Origin: an uncultured Chthonomonas sp.
GTDB taxonomy: Bacteria; Armatimonadota; Chthonomonadetes; Chthonomonadales; Chthonomonadaceae
Length of the DNA: 45,374 nt
Direction: 5' to 3'
Assembly: GCA_903919615.1 (NCBI GenBank)
Contig: CAIXIX010000367.1
Location: forward strand, 1-45,374
Every line of letters starts with the position of its first letter. Within the stretch, counting starts at the first letter, position 1. Under the pieces are notes generated by a model. It saw nothing but the letters and a program-made list of their open reading frames with translations. It had not been told where the DNA came from and searched no databases. Position numbers and translations under genes: made by a program. Positions 34,266 through 43,078 of this stretch are shown one piece after another.

Positions 34266-35768
34266 TCAGTCTTTTATTGTATGCGTAAACTCGATCCCGA
34301 ATCGGAACCTATTGATTGCATCGACGCCACCCAGTACCTTCAATTCGTTAAAGTCCTTGAGGCGCCGCCGTAAGTAGACGTCGTATACATTATGTATAGC
34401 CTGCTGTATCGGCTTCTGGTCGGTGCCGAGCACCTGCGTGAAGCTCGCCTCGAGGCCAATCTGGCTGCGCCATCTGGTTAATGGGGCAGTACTCTTTGGG
34501 TCATAATCGGGAAAGCCATTTTGCCAGAACAGTGCAATACTAGGCAAAGTTCTTGGGCCAATCTTGCTCGTACCGCCATCCTGCGTGAATTGCAGCTGTT
34601 GAACATTGACGATTCCGCCTACAGCCCACTTGTCTCCGCTTCTTGCAAGTATTTTGCCGGCTGATAGACCATAAGCGTAAACGGAGCCAAACGTGTTAAC
34701 GGTGGTGAGTGCACTTGAAAATACGATGTGCAATCCCCCATGACTTGCTGAGGATGCACGAATTGCCTCATCTTTAAGCTGATAATAGGCGACCGCAAAA
34801 GCCGCACGTTCCGGCAAGGTCACTTCACAAGCGCATCGCGAATCAATCAGTTCAAACAGAAGTCTAAGGCTGCGCGCCCGTTCCCAGCGGCCTGGCGACA
34901 GATCGAGTTTTGAACCGATGGAAAACGCATTGGGATTGGTCTGCGACACCTGGGCGTCCATATCGTAGCCCAGAAATCCATCGCTATAGCTAACACGCTC
35001 GTAGTATCCCCAACCGCTGTTACTCCGTGCGCCAGCTGTGATACTTAGCGCCACTCCCTTAACTTGACGTGCCGGCGGGCTTAATCCTCGGGGACCGTTA
35101 TTATCGATCGGTTCCTCGGTGGGACCTTGCCTTTCAGCAGCTCGATTGAGGTCGGCGCCTAATGTCGCAAGTTCGGCTTGAATTCGCGCAAACTCGACTG
35201 GCTTTATGGAGTCAATCGATATTCCATTTCGTGTGAGCGCCGCGATAAGTAAATAGGCTCTCACGATAGGCTTAATAGTGACGTAAGCCGCTTTACCATC
35301 GTGCCCGAGGATCAACTGCTCACCCATCGTCAGCTTGTCAAAGATAGGCGAGAGGCGTTCAAGGCACTTCGTCGTAAGAACATCGTGATCTCCGATGATC
35401 TCCTTGACGAGCGCTTTGCCTCTATCAGGCAGCGCATTCTCGACCGCATTTTCGATCTGCGTTTGGATGTAAACAGATTGCTGTTTGTCTGAATACTTCC
35501 ACTTGTTCGATGTATTGCCTCCCGGATTGCAGAGGAATTTCAATCGGTCGCTTCCGTCTGGAACATAGCCTGTGCCACCGTCCAGAGATGCCGCCATCGG
35601 GCTATGGTCGTCAATAGCAAGCGCAGAAACCCCCGTCGCCATGCCGGAATTGGTTGCGGAATTTGCGACCGTCTGGGCGGGATTTTTCGTCTGCGCGGAC
35701 ACAGCTCCAGCGGCCAAGGCTTGAAACAGCATTGCTACAATCACGGTGGTTCGTTTTGGTGAAATCAA
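34266..35768 (-). CDS. Exported beta-rich protein B (paralogue of 35866-37134)
   Basis: I place the start at TTG 35768, eight bases after GGGAG. The frame is open to 35810, but that extension would contain one arm of a terminator-like hairpin. The 500-residue product has a signal peptide (MISPKRTTVIVAMLFQALAAGAVSA). After the cleavage site comes an AIDDHSPMAAS motif shared with its paralogue. A helical region follows. The C-terminal ~260 residues are beta-rich with aromatic strands (GVALSITAGARSN, YDMDAQVSQTNP, VNTFGSVYAYG, NVQQLQ, RWRSQIGLE, FRFGIEFTHT). It looks like an outer-membrane or surface protein of unknown family. It is last in a five-gene minus-strand cluster. Confidence 0.75.
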   Translation of the reverse strand: MISPKRTTVIVAMLFQALAAGAVSAQTKNPAQTVANSATNSGMATGVSALAIDDHSPMAASLDGGTGYVPDGSDRLKFLCNPGGNTSNKWKYSDKQQSVYIQTQIENAVENALPDRGKALVKEIIGDHDVLTTKCLERLSPIFDKLTMGEQLILGHDGKAAYVTIKPIVRAYLLIAALTRNGISIDSIKPVEFARIQAELATLGADLNRAAERQGPTEEPIDNNGPRGLSPPARQVKGVALSITAGARSNSGWGYYERVSYSDGFLGYDMDAQVSQTNPNAFSIGSKLDLSPGRWERARSLRLLFELIDSRCACEVTLPERAAFAVAYYQLKDEAIRASSASHGGLHIVFSSALTTVNTFGSVYAYGLSAGKILARSGDKWAVGGIVNVQQLQFTQDGGTSKIGPRTLPSIALFWQNGFPDYDPKSTAPLTRWRSQIGLEASFTQVLGTDQKPIQQAIHNVYDVYLRRRLKDFNELKVLGGVDAINRFRFGIEFTHTIKD

Positions 35769-35792
35769 TGTTTTAACTCCCAAACAAAATCG

Positions 35793-35828
35793 CCGGCCAC
35801 GAGGCGTCAAAATAACAATCGTGGCCGG
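35793..35828 (-). terminator. Hairpin between the two paralogous exported genes
   Basis: A perfect 10-bp stem (CCGGCCACGA / TCGTGGCCGG) with a 16-base loop is followed on the minus strand by CGATTTTGTTT. It lies 38 bp after the stop of protein A and just before the start of protein B, so it can act as a partial terminator or attenuator that lowers expression of B. Confidence 0.65.
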
Positions 35829-35865
35829 ACGTTTAAGATCAAGAAAATGTGGGCCGCGTCAGCCG

Positions 35866-37134
35866 TCAGTTCCCGAATGTGTATCCGAATTCGAGCTGGA
35901 ATCGAACCACATTCGCTGCATCTGGGCCGGCAGAGAGTTTTAGCTCAGAGAACTTTGTTTTCGGCAGCCTGTATCGAATGAATCCATCATAGATGTCGTG
36001 AACATGATGAAAACCGGCTAATGAGCTGTATTCCAAGCCAATCTGGTATTTCCAGCGGTTAATTGATACGTTGCCATGGCTATCGACTGAGTTGACTTTA
36101 TCTTGCCAGAAGATGGAAGCGCCAGGCAAAAATACATTGGTGATGCCACCAAGTTCGCTATTCACCCGCAATTGCTGAACGTTCTCCTGAAAAGTAATAC
36201 CACCATGCCCAAGGGGGTTCTTAATCAGTGAGCTAGTTCCGATGCCGCTCGAATAAACAGAGCCAAACCCGTGTACGCTGGTGAAGTTTGAGCTAACGCT
36301 AACTCTCCACCCGTTGCTTAGAGCGACAACCGCCTTTTGGGCTTCCGACAAAAGATGCGATTTGGCCGCCAGGTATTCCAGCTTCTTGGTCGGCTCTGTT
36401 GGCGCCTTCGGGTGATCTCGAACAAACTCGACGTAAGTTTCAATGGCGAACATTCGCACACGCCGCAGTGGTGAAATATCGACCTTTGCACCTAAGGATA
36501 CAGAAGTAGGGTCGGATGAATAGGTTTGGAAATCGAAATCGGCTCCTGGAATGACCTCGCTCAGTTCGAGGCGCTGGTATAGTGACGTATTGTTGGTCGA
36601 CCTGGCGCCGCCCGTAAGCGTAACGGCATAGCCAACCGGTGCGGGGTTGAGGCTTTCTAGTTGCGCGTAGAGATTGACCAGCTCCTCGAAGTCGTCCTTT
36701 AGAGCCTTCCTCTGCTGCACTGAATACCTACTGTTTGGTGAGCCCTCCTCACGCATGGCAGTATTGTAGTGCTTTAGGAGCGTGCTGATTGTTGTACCAA
36801 TACTCTCAGCTGTAGAGCCTTTAGGCTGTTTCAGCAATGTCTGTTCAAGGTAGCCGGTCGAATCGTAATTATCAAATTTAATGCCGTTAAGTTCTAGGAG
36901 ATGCGCGTTGAACTTCCTCAACCGGTCTGCCGAAATCATAGTGGGCGCAAAGCCGCTTATCGACGTCGCCATTGGGCTTTTGTCGTCAATAGCTTGTGCT
37001 GCCGTCTGAACGAGCTGACCGCTGCTAGTGGCAGACAACGTGTCTGGCGGTTTGCCTGCGTGGGCGGAAATGCCGGTGAATAGTGCGATACAGCCGAAAC
37101 CGATGGCACGATGATGTGGTTCCATTGCTCTCAT
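35866..37134 (-). CDS. Exported beta-rich protein A (paralogue of 34266-35768)
   Basis: This 422-residue protein starts at ATG after GGGAGAT. The signal peptide (AIGFGCIALFTGISAHA) is followed by AIDDKSPMATSI, as in protein B. A helical domain (~60-160) precedes a beta-rich half. The matching blocks with B are LTGGARST, SLGAKVDISP, VHGFGSVYSSG, ENVQQLRV, SIFWQD, RWKYQIGLE, HHVHDIYDGFIRYRL, FSELKLSAGPDAANVVRF and a last strand QLEFGYTFGN. The C-terminal strand ending in an aromatic pattern is compatible with an outer-membrane barrel. Its start lies 76 bp downstream of the CHAT gene on the same strand, so it is probably part of that operon. Confidence 0.75.
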   Translation of the reverse strand: MRAMEPHHRAIGFGCIALFTGISAHAGKPPDTLSATSSGQLVQTAAQAIDDKSPMATSISGFAPTMISADRLRKFNAHLLELNGIKFDNYDSTGYLEQTLLKQPKGSTAESIGTTISTLLKHYNTAMREEGSPNSRYSVQQRKALKDDFEELVNLYAQLESLNPAPVGYAVTLTGGARSTNNTSLYQRLELSEVIPGADFDFQTYSSDPTSVSLGAKVDISPLRRVRMFAIETYVEFVRDHPKAPTEPTKKLEYLAAKSHLLSEAQKAVVALSNGWRVSVSSNFTSVHGFGSVYSSGIGTSSLIKNPLGHGGITFQENVQQLRVNSELGGITNVFLPGASIFWQDKVNSVDSHGNVSINRWKYQIGLEYSSLAGFHHVHDIYDGFIRYRLPKTKFSELKLSAGPDAANVVRFQLEFGYTFGN

Positions 37135-37210
37135 TTACAATAATCTCCCTGGCCGGACCAAAAATGGCACGTACAAAAAATCTCACGCGCCGCAGCGATA
37201 AAAGTAGTAA

Positions 37211-40200
37211 TTATGAGGCGGCCGAAAGGGTTTTGGCCTGTTCGATCGCTTCCCTTACCTTTACAACCCGCCAGCTATCTGCATCGTAAAATCGCAGATA
37301 GATCTCAATAGCTTCGTTATAATGGTCTAGTGCCGCTTCATACCTGCCGAGCGAGGTTTCCGCTTCACCAAGATAATAGCACGATGCTGCAACGTTAGGA
37401 TGATACTGGCCGAAAGTCTCAATATATATTTTTTCAGCCCTCTTATGCATATCAAGCGCCTGGTTGGCTCTGCCGTTTTTACAGTATAGGCGGCCGGCAT
37501 TGTTAAGCCGAATCGCCACCTTATTGTGCTGTTCTCCAAATAGTCTGCTATCGAGGCGCATAGCATGGAGGTAGTTCTCTATCGCATCATCGTATCGGTC
37601 CAGGGCCTCGAATGCTGCGCCTCGGTTGTTTACAGCGCTTGCGAAAGTCGCCCCAGACAGATCTGTTGCAGCCTTCATTGATTTATCATAGAGCTCAAGT
37701 GCGCGGAGCGGGTCTTTGCAATGCTTAATCACAAACCCCGCATCGTTGTAATAATCGGCAAGTTCATCGCTTTTCGCTGGCAAGGCTTTAACGGCAGCCG
37801 AGAGCGCATCTTCGCACATAGTCACTGCGAGATCCACCTGCTTCAATTCTACAGCAGCGATCGTCGCATAGTGCAGTTTAGCTCTTGCGCTCTGGAGACT
37901 GTCCTGACCATAGGCGATATTAGCGGCATTTATTGCCATGGAAAACTGGCGTTCCGCCTCATCGGCATCGGAGTGTTCGCGTTTGCATATCCCTGCCTCA
38001 ATCGCCAGAGAATAGAGCGACTCCCATTGTGTTTCCGAAATACAGCGCTCTTCGATGGCCTGCACATGATGAAGATCTTGCCGAACCTCTTTCCAGTCTG
38101 ATGTGCGATTCGCAATTTCCAGGCCGGTGCGCAGCGCGCTTGCCGCATCGATTGCGCACTTCCTCCGTCTATCCGAAGGCATCCGAAACCAAACAAACTC
38201 ACGGATTAGCTGGTGAATGGCAAATCGGCTGTCAGATTCTCGCGTCCCAAGCGAAAGCGTAGTGATGTCTGCAATCGCCTCAGATACTGCAATCTCATAC
38301 CGCTTGTCGGCGAGACCTGCTGCACGCAATAGAATATCTCGACGGATCCCTCTTGTTGCGAGGCATGTCCCCGTCTGCAGCAATCGTTTTGCGTTACGAT
38401 CCAGACGGGCGAAGGATATGGCCATGGTGTCGAACAGACTGCCTGTATGGCCGGTATGGTTCATGAACTGCTTACGAGCACGTGTTAGAGTAGCGACAAC
38501 ATCCTGTTCCAGCAGTTCTCTGTAGGCTCCGTACCCGATGCCAAGACGATCTGCGTGGTTGGCTGCAAGCGCCAGGGCGAGCGGCAGTGAGCCCATTCGA
38601 CTTACGATTGCCGATGCTGCATTCCGCTCGTCGGGTGAGCAGCCCTTACGCCGCATTACGAGGAAATCGACGGCGGTATCGTGCTCCAGGTCTGGCAGTT
38701 GAATTAGCTGGCAGAGGGATCGGACAATATCGGCATCGGTTGTTGTCGCAATAAAATGATGCCGGTCAGGCAGCCACTCGTGGGGTGGAGTTTCCAGCAT
38801 ATTGTCATAGATCAGCAGGGATCGCGCGTGTGATGAGTTGATCCTTTCTATGACCCGTTTTGCTCTCTCCGATACTCCTTCAGGCACACCAAAGTACTCT
38901 GCAATTTCCTCAAGGCTCTCTCGGATTTCTGTGAGATTGCGAGATCTAATCCAGTAAACGCCGCCTGGATAGAGGTGCTTACGTCGATGGCCATACTCAA
39001 TTGCCAGAAGCGTCTTGCCCATACCAGGCATTCCAACGATCGCGACTGCTGCGCGCGGATCCTGATTCAAAGTGGCATCTAGATCTTGCAGCGTCGCTTC
39101 GCGGCCAACGAACTCGTGCGCCTGCCTGAAAGGCAGATTGTTTGGTGTCTCAGCCGGGCTAAGATCAAATATCTCAGAATCGGCCGCATTTATGTAAAGT
39201 ACGGGGTTGCCCCAGTCGGCCCCGGTTCCTCGTATCGCCTGTCGGCCTTCCCAGAGCGCATCTTCTGCAGATTGCGAAAGGGTTAGCGCACTATAAAATG
39301 CGCGGGCAAACTGTGCGGCAATCGAATCCCGCCAGGGAAGTTGCATTGCAACTGCGGCGGTTATTTTCCCTGAAGCAGTCGCCTGTTGTGCGAATGGCGC
39401 GGTGTCACAAGCGGATAGGCAAAGCAGCCTGAATTCGGGGTAGTTGAGCATCTCAGATACCCGAGATACGCCCACCCTCTGGTGACCTGTGGCGCTCTTA
39501 AGGACGATTGCGGGTTCGCGGCCACTGCTGCTGCCGTGCCCAACGAAATGCACGATGTTGGGCCGCAGGTCCGACACGGCTTGAGCTAACGATTCTAGCG
39601 TTGCATCTGGCAACTCTCTGACCACGCTGCGACGGCATTCCGGCGAATCCTGGAGCACGCCAATGAGTGACCTTGCCTCTGCTCGCGCAGAGGCAAGCAT
39701 CGGAAATGCCGGTGTTGCAGGATTTGCCCAGACAACCAGGACACGAAGCTCACTTAAGCGAGGACGGCTTGCACTCGCAGGCGTTACACTGTCACCACTC
39801 TGTCTGAAAATGTGCAGAGCTGGTTCTAGAGATAAGTAATTTGCACTGCCGACGCTACCTGCGGACGTTAGGGATGCGCAGCAGAATTCCCAGGGAATAT
39901 CGGAGAGTATGGGATCGTTTGTCGTGATTCGAAGCCGCAGCCGTCGTTCATGTTTCAGTGGGATCTGACGAAGCTTGCCGTCGATTGCAGATAGCAACGG
40001 TGGAGGCAAGAGCATTTTAGAGACAGAATTGCCAATTGCCTGAAGATTTTCTGGGGTAGGCGGGCGCTCTATATGAGCCCTAAGAGGCTCGAGGATTTCA
40101 CGTTCAATTCGCGCAGGGTTATAATCGCAGCGCCAGCGATCACAGAGCGGCATTTGCTCCATAAACGAGAACGCCGCGCCCTCGACCTTTCCCGTAACAG

Positions 40201-40279
40201 GATCCATGTCGATTTTAACATGGAGATCGATCAGGCTATATTTTGTCGCCTCATCACTTGGTGGCGAATCTTCAGGCAC
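37211..40279 (-). CDS. CHAT protease / NB-ARC ATPase / TPR protein (NLR-like)
   Basis: This 1022-residue protein starts at GTG, nine bases after GGAG. An N-terminal domain (1-170) contains RLRLRITTNDPILSDIPWEF, typical before CHAT. The CHAT caspase-like protease (~175-370) has catalytic His248 in VHFVGHG and Cys291 in CLSACDT. The NB-ARC/STAND ATPase (~385-720) has FVGREATLQDL, Walker A GMPGMGKT (416-423) and Walker B SLLIYDN (487-493). The last ~300 residues are TPRs (for example ALDMHKRAEKIY, ALDHYNEAIEIY). The design matches NLR-like sensors: TPRs sense, the ATPase switches and CHAT cleaves. It lies 30 bp after the partner gene of a sigma factor, so its substrate may be that partner. Confidence 0.9.
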   Translation of the reverse strand: MPEDSPPSDEATKYSLIDLHVKIDMDPVTGKVEGAAFSFMEQMPLCDRWRCDYNPARIEREILEPLRAHIERPPTPENLQAIGNSVSKMLLPPPLLSAIDGKLRQIPLKHERRLRLRITTNDPILSDIPWEFCCASLTSAGSVGSANYLSLEPALHIFRQSGDSVTPASASRPRLSELRVLVVWANPATPAFPMLASARAEARSLIGVLQDSPECRRSVVRELPDATLESLAQAVSDLRPNIVHFVGHGSSSGREPAIVLKSATGHQRVGVSRVSEMLNYPEFRLLCLSACDTAPFAQQATASGKITAAVAMQLPWRDSIAAQFARAFYSALTLSQSAEDALWEGRQAIRGTGADWGNPVLYINAADSEIFDLSPAETPNNLPFRQAHEFVGREATLQDLDATLNQDPRAAVAIVGMPGMGKTLLAIEYGHRRKHLYPGGVYWIRSRNLTEIRESLEEIAEYFGVPEGVSERAKRVIERINSSHARSLLIYDNMLETPPHEWLPDRHHFIATTTDADIVRSLCQLIQLPDLEHDTAVDFLVMRRKGCSPDERNAASAIVSRMGSLPLALALAANHADRLGIGYGAYRELLEQDVVATLTRARKQFMNHTGHTGSLFDTMAISFARLDRNAKRLLQTGTCLATRGIRRDILLRAAGLADKRYEIAVSEAIADITTLSLGTRESDSRFAIHQLIREFVWFRMPSDRRRKCAIDAASALRTGLEIANRTSDWKEVRQDLHHVQAIEERCISETQWESLYSLAIEAGICKREHSDADEAERQFSMAINAANIAYGQDSLQSARAKLHYATIAAVELKQVDLAVTMCEDALSAAVKALPAKSDELADYYNDAGFVIKHCKDPLRALELYDKSMKAATDLSGATFASAVNNRGAAFEALDRYDDAIENYLHAMRLDSRLFGEQHNKVAIRLNNAGRLYCKNGRANQALDMHKRAEKIYIETFGQYHPNVAASCYYLGEAETSLGRYEAALDHYNEAIEIYLRFYDADSWRVVKVREAIEQAKTLSAAS

Positions 40280-40309
40280 CTGTTTATCTCCGAACGATTC
40301 TTACTCTTC

Positions 40310-41515
40310 TCACAACTGTCTTAACCGTGGACGCAATGATGTTACACCAGGTGCAGTCAACTCCAGATAACGTCCGCTTTCCCATCGCTTCATCTCGGAA
40401 ATCGGCCAGCAGCCGAGATGCTGTATCTGTGCCGAAGCAATTAATATGTCCATGCATAAATCAGATGTCGGGAATGCGGCCACTGTCGATTCAGGCAGTT
40501 CAATTCTCAGGTTTCTGTTGGAGCCCAACCGATCGGTGCGAACCATTAGCTCTATCGCTGGCAAGTTCAGCTCTCTGTCCGCAGAGTCAACTATAGGCGC
40601 CATAAGTTGTAGTTTTAGTTGCGATGTGAACGCCGGGTTGCTCGAGTCCGGTTCCTCTGAGAGTAGCGATATGGATATCCGATCTATCGGTAAGGGTCCA
40701 TCGATGATGCCGGTCATCTCTCCCAGGCGCGGAACATTCCACTCTGCGACTCTTCCTATGAGCGGAGCAATTCCTATTGGTAATGTTAACCCCTGTAATG
40801 TTAGTGATAGTTCTACCCGGCTGCCATCGTTCAGATCCAGATCCACGTTTTGAGAATCTGAGGGAGGAAAGACCTCGATCCTGCAATGGAGACGTCCTTC
40901 TTCATCTATATCGCACGCTCTAACAATGCACTCAATGTCGCGGCGCCCAGACATGACAATTTGTCTACTGGCTCCGCCACGAGCGGGCGACATGCTCGCG
41001 GTAAGCAGAGAAAGCCGTATCTGCTCCGTAATGGTTTCAATGGCTGCAGAAATGGCCTTTGGAAGCGGAGAGGTCCCAAGGGACATGATCGCCTGCCAAA
41101 TATCGAACGAGCGCGCCCCGCGCGCCATATCCCTAGAAAATGTAGGGGCGGTGAGATTGAGGTCAATGAGCTGAGCCTGGCTATCACAGTACTCCAGCCA
41201 TGCCTGGGCAAGCTGAGCCTCAAATGTGTCGCCATCTGAAATTTGTTGTACCTGTGCGAAGGGCATTGTTTTCAGAGATGCCAGCGTGCGCATGGCTTCG
41301 ATGAGGGATCTGCGTTCTGCGTTCTTTCGCAACAACGACTTTTCCATCAATCGCACAGATGGTTCGTCGAGGCCGCCAACGAGATAGAGCAGGATAGTTC
41401 GAGCATCTAGGGCGGGTACATAATGATCTGCGGGCCGCGAATTCGAAAGCAGACGAAAGACGGAATCGTCTTCAGTCAGTTGCGCAATAATCGAGCCGTA
41501 CTCGGCGTCAGGCAT
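40310..41515 (-). CDS. Candidate anti-sigma/partner protein, unknown family
   Basis: The start of this 401-residue protein overlaps the sigma-factor stop by 8 bp, so translation is coupled. Residues ~35-85 (ARTILLYLVGGLDEPSVRLM, then KNAERRSLIEAMRTL) resemble the helical N-terminus of anti-sigma factors (LLxYLxGxLxxxxxxxxExHL), without the zinc-binding Cys/His. No membrane helix is visible. The middle is helical, and the C-terminal ~220 residues are beta-rich, with two sandwich-like parts (RRDIECIVRACDIDEEGRLH, SRVELSLTLQGLTLPIG, LKLQLMAPIVDSADREL). I recognise no family. Position between sigma and CHAT protease suggests that it holds the sigma factor and is the protease substrate. That is a hypothesis. 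Confidence 0.65.
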   Translation of the reverse strand: MPDAEYGSIIAQLTEDDSVFRLLSNSRPADHYVPALDARTILLYLVGGLDEPSVRLMEKSLLRKNAERRSLIEAMRTLASLKTMPFAQVQQISDGDTFEAQLAQAWLEYCDSQAQLIDLNLTAPTFSRDMARGARSFDIWQAIMSLGTSPLPKAISAAIETITEQIRLSLLTASMSPARGGASRQIVMSGRRDIECIVRACDIDEEGRLHCRIEVFPPSDSQNVDLDLNDGSRVELSLTLQGLTLPIGIAPLIGRVAEWNVPRLGEMTGIIDGPLPIDRISISLLSEEPDSSNPAFTSQLKLQLMAPIVDSADRELNLPAIELMVRTDRLGSNRNLRIELPESTVAAFPTSDLCMDILIASAQIQHLGCWPISEMKRWESGRYLELTAPGVTSLRPRLRQL

Positions 41516-42680
41516 AAGCTGTCTCTCCGTAGTGCTTTTTCCATTGTTTCATCACTTTTTGTCTCGAACGGCTGCCGCTCAGCCAGGAGTTGATAGTGTC
41601 TCCACTTAGCCTGTATCCAGCGGTCGAGGCTGCCGGCCCAATCCGTTCTAGAATCTCCAATTGAGGCAACTCTTCGAGAGCGTGTTCGAACACCAGGCGT
41701 TCCCACACGTAACCCGCGCTAAGCACTTTGTCTCTATCATCGATCGGTGAAATGCGTTTCATGAGGTCCTGTGTAACAGGTACATAAGGCAGCATTTCCT
41801 TGATCTCGTTGAGCAATGTCAATATCTGAGCCGACGAATAGTTCCAACCCTTAATAATCTCGTGCTTAGAGTTCAACATATCCGTCCTGGACTCGCACAG
41901 GTAGTACGCCAGCATCGCAAGTACCACGATATCCCATGTGAGCCCATTTACAGCTATCTGATCGGGCGGATGCATATGAGCCTCCTTAATCAGGTTACTA
42001 ATGTCGCTGCCGGATTCAATCTCGATACCCAGTATCGCTTCAACGAGCGCCTTTGGATCGTGATAAAGGGTGTCGTATGCCAGAAGCCTGAGCGTACCCA
42101 CATCTGCAATCCATGCTTGAATTACCTCCTTCGTTATAGAGGGCTCGTTCTCCAACGGATTTTGGCTCAGAATCAATGCTGTCTCATCCGCAGAGAAACC
42201 ATCCAAGAGGCACAGTCTAGCTGCAAGCAGGCGTCGATTGTAACCCTCTTGCGATATCTCTGCGTCCAAACCCAGGAGCGACGTGTTTACTACATGTTTC
42301 AGCAACTCTGCCAGGAACAACAACTCAACATTGTCGGCCACTTCGTGCGGAGCAGTACCAGGCTCTGCTTCGTCGATGTTGTCAGCGTAACAATTTTTAT
42401 CTCGTCTGAGCATATCAACCCGGCAATTGTCTGCCATCCTGTAAAGAAGTTTTGTACAGGCGGCCACACTATCGCAAACGAGCCTGCTGCGCATCACCCA
42501 TAGACGTATAAATACCTGCTGAGCCAGGTCCTCAATCACATCAGCCGTTGGCCCATGTGGTTTACTGCGTAAGTAAGCCTTTAACCGACCCGAATAGGCG
42601 GATCGAATTTCATGAATTGCGCCTTCGGCAACTCTTTCATCTGGTGATGTTAGCTTCCGCCAGGAATCAAGGCCGTCCAA
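41508..42680 (-). CDS. Extended sigma-70/ECF-type sigma factor
   Basis: This 390-residue protein starts at TTG after GGAG. Region 2 is clear at ~20-100: SAYSGRLKAYLRSK, DVIEDLAQQVFIRLWVMRSR, CTKLLYRMADNCRVDMLRRD. A candidate region 4 is weaker (RLCLLDGFSADETALILSQ, ~170-190). A ~200-residue C-terminal extension follows, ending in another HTH-like segment (RLSGDTINSWLSGSRSRQKV). The size is twice that of a plain ECF factor, so the extension may be a sensing or binding domain, as in ECF families with C-terminal extensions. It leads a five-gene minus-strand cluster. A GATCT-TTAC-AGATC palindrome lies 17 bp upstream. Confidence 0.75.
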   Translation of the reverse strand: MDGLDSWRKLTSPDERVAEGAIHEIRSAYSGRLKAYLRSKPHGPTADVIEDLAQQVFIRLWVMRSRLVCDSVAACTKLLYRMADNCRVDMLRRDKNCYADNIDEAEPGTAPHEVADNVELLFLAELLKHVVNTSLLGLDAEISQEGYNRRLLAARLCLLDGFSADETALILSQNPLENEPSITKEVIQAWIADVGTLRLLAYDTLYHDPKALVEAILGIEIESGSDISNLIKEAHMHPPDQIAVNGLTWDIVVLAMLAYYLCESRTDMLNSKHEIIKGWNYSSAQILTLLNEIKEMLPYVPVTQDLMKRISPIDDRDKVLSAGYVWERLVFEHALEELPQLEILERIGPAASTAGYRLSGDTINSWLSGSRSRQKVMKQWKKHYGETAYA

Positions 42681-43078
42681 AATAGGCTCCGAACTCGATC
42701 TTTACAGATCAGTACCAAAAGGCTTTTCAGCCACACATAGATTTAACGAGTGCAAGGTCAACATCGAACAAGCAGAGTAGTAGATTCAGTGAAAGACTCT
42801 GGTCACCTGTTAGCGGCGGGAGCCGTCGGCGCAGCGGCTCTACACACGAGTTCTGAGTTGGGTGTGATAGAAACGCCGCATACCCGATGGATTGGATACC
42901 CCGCACGTTAAATCCTGCCGATCTATTGGTGATCTACGATTGCATTCAGCCTGCCAGGCGCCCCCACACAATTATAATAACGGAGCATCGAGGAATGTTC
43001 TTACAAGTTGAGCAGGATAATTTTGAGCGGAGCAGACAACTTGCTGATGTTAATCGACATCGCGATGCACTAATACAT
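42681..43078. other. Intergenic stretch between the sigma operon and the MFS gene
   Basis: Apart from the GATCT/AGATC palindrome and a weak TTGACC, nothing distinct is seen. An open frame at 42887-43096 (+) lacks a ribosome site and overlaps the MFS stop; I do not call it a gene. Confidence 0.45.
42697..42710 (-). promoter_or_regulatory. Palindrome upstream of the sigma operon
   Basis: GATCT-TTAC-AGATC lies 17 bp before the TTG start and is a possible operator in the leader or promoter region. A TTGACC about 60 bp further upstream is a weak -35 candidate. Confidence 0.35.
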
